Source: Actinomycetota bacterium
GTDB taxonomy: Bacteria; Actinomycetota; Thermoleophilia; Gaiellales; Gaiellaceae
Assembly (NCBI GenBank): GCA_013817555.1
Contig: JACDCN010000079.1
Span: 1 to 8,255 of the forward strand
Length of the DNA: 8,255 nucleotides
Direction: 5' to 3'
Each line of letters opens with the position of its first letter. Positions within the stretch are counted from its first letter, which is position 1. A program made the translations under genes and the position numbers. Below the pieces are notes generated by a model. That model made no database searches. It saw only the letters and a list, made by a program, of their open reading frames with translations, and was not told where the DNA came from. Positions 6,298 to 8,255 of this stretch are shown here, piece after piece.

Positions 6298-6537
6298 CTA
6301 GGTCTTGCGGTCGCGCTCCTCGATCGTGGGGAGCGCGTCCAGATCGCGCTGCACGCTCTTGATGAACTCGTCGCTCTCCTCGTCGACGGCGGTGACGACG
6401 CGGAAGGTCTTCTTGCGGCGCGCTCGCTCGCGCTCACGGCGAGCATCCATGCCGAACCGCCTGCCGAGGCGCGGCCACTCGACCGCGACGACGAGTGCGG
6501 CCGCGAGGACGAGCACGACGAGCCACGGCCAGCTCAC
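6298..6537 (-). CDS. Small single-pass membrane protein of unknown function
   Basis: I do not recognise this 79-residue protein. Residues about 3-19 (WPWLVVLVLAAALVVAV) form one membrane helix. A very basic stretch follows (about 23-44, RLGRRF...RRERERARRKK), then an acidic, charged tail (VDEESDEF, DLDALPTIEERDRK). By the positive-inside rule the N-terminus is outside and the charged tail is in the cytoplasm, where it could bind a partner. It is judged real because it fills the gap between the M24 gene and the strong hairpin, has a sensible membrane topology, and starts at a GTG only 18 bases after the M24 stop. No good Shine-Dalgarno precedes the GTG. A TAGAAT box seven bases upstream suggests an extra leaderless transcript besides read-through from the M24 gene. 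Confidence 0.72.
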   Translation of the reverse strand: MSWPWLVVLVLAAALVVAVEWPRLGRRFGMDARRERERARRKKTFRVVTAVDEESDEFIKSVQRDLDALPTIEERDRKT

Positions 6538-6544
6538 CCGCCAG

Positions 6545-6550
6545 ATTCTA
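6545..6550 (-). promoter_or_regulatory. Candidate leaderless -10 box before the small membrane protein gene
   Basis: TAGAAT on the minus strand ends seven bases before the GTG start, the spacing expected when transcription begins at the start codon itself. It is part of GGCTAGAATC, identical over 10 bases to the sequence holding the tRNA-Leu -10. No -35 was recognised. It lies between the M24 stop and the small gene's start. Confidence 0.35.
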
Positions 6551-6555
6551 GCCAG

Positions 6556-7665
6556 CTACGAGCGGAAGACTTGCATCGGCAACTTGGAGAGCGGAACGCC
6601 ACCCTCGGCGGTCACCAGCCAGGTCTCCTGCATGTACAGGCAGTCCTCCCCGTTCGCGGCAATAGCGTGGGGGTGCATCGAGAAAACCATGTTCTCCGCG
6701 AGCTCCGTCTCGACGCCTTCCCCGATCTTCGGAAACTCGATCATCGTCATCCCGATCGAGTGGCCGGTGACGTGACCGAGGTGGTAGCCGCGCTCGATGA
6801 ACCCAGCTGAGACGGCGTGGTGCACGTCGTGGCATGTCGCACCCGGCCGTATCGCGCTCGTCGCCGCCTCGGCGTACTCGAGGTAGGCCTCGAGCATGCG
6901 CTCCGTGTCGTCGGAAAGCTCGGCGTCACGCGCGGCGATCGCGCGCGAGACCTCGACCCAATGCATCCCCGGACCCGCGACCTCGAGCGACGGGAGGAGG
7001 AACTTCGGCAACACCTCTTCGCGGCGGGCGATCTTGAACTCGGGCCGCGCGTAGGCGTCGGTGCCGGTGAGAACCATATTCATCGTCAGCCGCCCGCACC
7101 CCTCCGCGATGAACCACTCCTCCGCGGCAGCCATGACCTCGGCTGCTGACTTCCCTGGCGCGTAGCGCTCGAAGAAGATCTCGAATCCGCGCTCGTTGAT
7201 GCGCACCGAGTCGCGCACCGACTCGAGCTCGGCTTCGCTCTTCACCGCACGGGCGAGGTCGAACTCGGCGTCGAAGGGAACGAGCTCGAGACCCGCGGCT
7301 TCGAGCGCGCGCTCGTCGCGCACGGTCATCACGTAGTCGAGCCCGTACACGCCGATCCGTTTCCACCCGGCTCCGCGCGCGTGCTCGACCATGTGCTCGC
7401 CCGGCCGGTCGTGGAACACCTGCTCGATCTGCGCGGTGCCGTGCTCCCCGACGTAACGCGCCTCGCTCGGGAACACGACGAGGGGGTCGCCGGCTACGGG
7501 CACGACGACGTACGCGTAGCGGTGGACGATCTGGAATCCCGACAGGTAGGTCACTGCGCCCTCGAAGCCCGAGTACTCGCTCCCGGAGACGATCAGCGCG
7601 TGCAACTCGTGCTCAGCCATGGCCGCTCGCACGTTCGCGTAGCGCCGCTCGAGCTCTAGGTCCAC
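6556..7665 (-). CDS. M24-family 'pita-bread' protein (Xaa-Pro peptidase/creatinase fold) with altered metal site
   Basis: A 369-residue two-domain protein with the usual M24 length. The creatinase-type N-terminal domain spans about residues 8-135 and the pita-bread domain about 145-360. Preserved landmarks are DLARAVKSEAELESVR, the glycine-rich H298-V-T-G-H302-S-I-G segment, and E347 in QETWLVTAEG. The classical ligand set (Asp, Asp, His, Glu, Glu) is changed. The second Asp is E238 in WVEVSR, where peptidases have SDxTR. The fourth ligand, Glu in the usual IEP, is H331 in SMHP. The first site is nearest to E228, with spacing shifted by one. This argues against an ordinary two-metal proline peptidase; non-peptidase members include creatinase, ectoine hydrolase and the DMSP lyase DddP. 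No signal peptide is seen. Its GTG start overlaps the upstream reductase stop by 10 bases and has a good Shine-Dalgarno, so the two are probably co-translated. The substrate is not predictable. Confidence 0.85.
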   Translation of the reverse strand: MDLELERRYANVRAAMAEHELHALIVSGSEYSGFEGAVTYLSGFQIVHRYAYVVVPVAGDPLVVFPSEARYVGEHGTAQIEQVFHDRPGEHMVEHARGAGWKRIGVYGLDYVMTVRDERALEAAGLELVPFDAEFDLARAVKSEAELESVRDSVRINERGFEIFFERYAPGKSAAEVMAAAEEWFIAEGCGRLTMNMVLTGTDAYARPEFKIARREEVLPKFLLPSLEVAGPGMHWVEVSRAIAARDAELSDDTERMLEAYLEYAEAATSAIRPGATCHDVHHAVSAGFIERGYHLGHVTGHSIGMTMIEFPKIGEGVETELAENMVFSMHPHAIAANGEDCLYMQETWLVTAEGGVPLSKLPMQVFRS

Positions 7666-8255
7666 GAATCCTCCAGCGCCTTGACGAGCGCGGTCAGCGC
7701 GTCGTTCAGCGGAGTCGAAACACCGTGCTCGCGACCGAAGCGCCCGATTCCGCCGTTCAGGTAGTCGATCTCGGTCCGCCGACGGGTCTCCACGTCCTGG
7801 AGCATGCTCGCCTTATGGTCGTACGCGACGTCGGGCCGGGCGGCGTGATCGATCAGCTCCTCCGGATCCGCGTCGAGGGCGATTCCCTGCGCGGCTGCGA
7901 CCGCCTTGCCCTCGTCGACGAGCGCGCTCACCAGAGCTCGGAGATCCGGGCGCTCGCAAACGCGCCCGTGCGTGAGACCCGTCAGGGCGCCGACCGGGTT
8001 CGTGGCCGCATTGAAGATGACCTTGCGCCACTGTGCGCCACGGGCGTCCGCGACCGCGTGCGTCGGCATGCCCCCGCGCGTACAGGCGTCCGCGAGCTGC
8101 TCGACCTCGTCGTTCGAGGCCGGGCTCGGCTCGAACGGCCCGAGCGTCGTGTCGCCCTTCACGTCCCACTGCACCACCCCCGGCGAACGAAGCTTCCCCG
8201 CGGGAAACGTCGTCCCGCGGATGACGCGCGAGACGTGCCGCGCGATCACCTCTTC
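7656..8255 (-). CDS. Ketopantoate reductase family protein (ApbA/PanE-like), N-terminus beyond window
   Basis: The visible 199 residues cover the end of the NAD(P)-binding domain and the whole C-terminal helical domain. The frame is open to base 8255 with EEVIARHV, matching the NEEVIA stretch of the family, so the true start and the Rossmann GxGxxG lie outside the window; the GTG at 8247-8249 is an internal valine. Family signatures are clear: WRKVIFNAATNPVGALTG with the active-site Lys (codon 8022-8024), and HKASMLQDVETRRRTEIDYLNG with the conserved Glu of TEID (codon 7770-7772). PanE reduces 2-dehydropantoate to pantoate with NADPH in pantothenate synthesis. Many paralogues act on other 2-oxo acids, and the partner here is an M24 protein rather than panB or panC, so a pantothenate role should not be assumed. 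It lies upstream of the M24 gene and overlaps it by 10 bases. Confidence 0.88.
   Translation of the reverse strand, partial: EEVIARHVSRVIRGTTFPAGKLRSPGVVQWDVKGDTTLGPFEPSPASNDEVEQLADACTRGGMPTHAVADARGAQWRKVIFNAATNPVGALTGLTHGRVCERPDLRALVSALVDEGKAVAAAQGIALDADPEELIDHAARPDVAYDHKASMLQDVETRRRTEIDYLNGGIGRFGREHGVSTPLNDALTALVKALEDSWT
7670..7674 (-). promoter_or_regulatory. Ribosome binding site of the M24 gene
   Basis: GGAGG on the minus strand lies four bases before the GTG at 7663-7665 and inside the last codons of the reductase gene. It is the clearest Shine-Dalgarno in the window. It fixes the M24 start at this GTG and supports coupled translation. Confidence 0.7.

Noticed and set aside
1..8255. 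CRISPR array, insertion sequence, riboswitch or toxin-antitoxin pair
   Set aside because: I looked for regularly spaced repeats, terminal inverted repeats with a transposase, conserved leader folds and paired small genes, and saw none.

Overview
The window is visibly GC-rich, uses GTG starts freely, encodes a tRNA without a templated CCA end, and has several weak or absent Shine-Dalgarno sequences beside TANNNT boxes close to start codons. I infer a high-GC actinobacterium, possibly a soil lineage such as Thermoleophilia. No phylogenetic marker other than the tRNA is present, so this placement is only an inference.

Layout, left to right: (1) 1-240, no supported gene. (2) 241-732, minus strand, a single-domain cupin. 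(3) 779-1132, plus strand, the C-terminal three quarters of a Bcp/PrxQ-type peroxiredoxin whose first ~40 codons are missing; the sequence before base ~780 has no peroxiredoxin homology. (4) 1135-3560, minus strand, a two-gene operon: a membrane-anchored HEAT-repeat protein followed, with an ATGA stop/start overlap, by a processive-type family 2 glycosyltransferase. (5) 3642-3725, minus strand, tRNA-Leu(CAG). (6) 3766-6192, plus strand, a secreted subtilisin-like (S8) protease with prodomain and C-terminal beta-rich extension. (7) 6193-6297, a convergent intergenic space with two perfect hairpins. (8) 6298-8255, minus strand, a tight gene string: a ketopantoate-reductase-family protein (5' end beyond the window), an M24 'pita-bread' protein with altered metal ligands, and a 79-residue single-pass membrane protein.

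How they may work together: the HEAT/GT2 pair looks like a polysaccharide synthase with a dedicated cytoplasmic partner on the membrane. The reductase and M24 protein overlap by 10 bases and are probably co-translated, which suggests a shared catabolic or biosynthetic step rather than general peptide turnover. The protease, cupin and tRNA look like independent units. I see no insertion sequence, CRISPR array, phage gene or toxin-antitoxin pair. The points most worth checking are the altered M24 active site, the HEAT-GT2 operon, the abrupt peroxiredoxin truncation, and an identical 10-base promoter-like sequence before the tRNA and before the small membrane protein.
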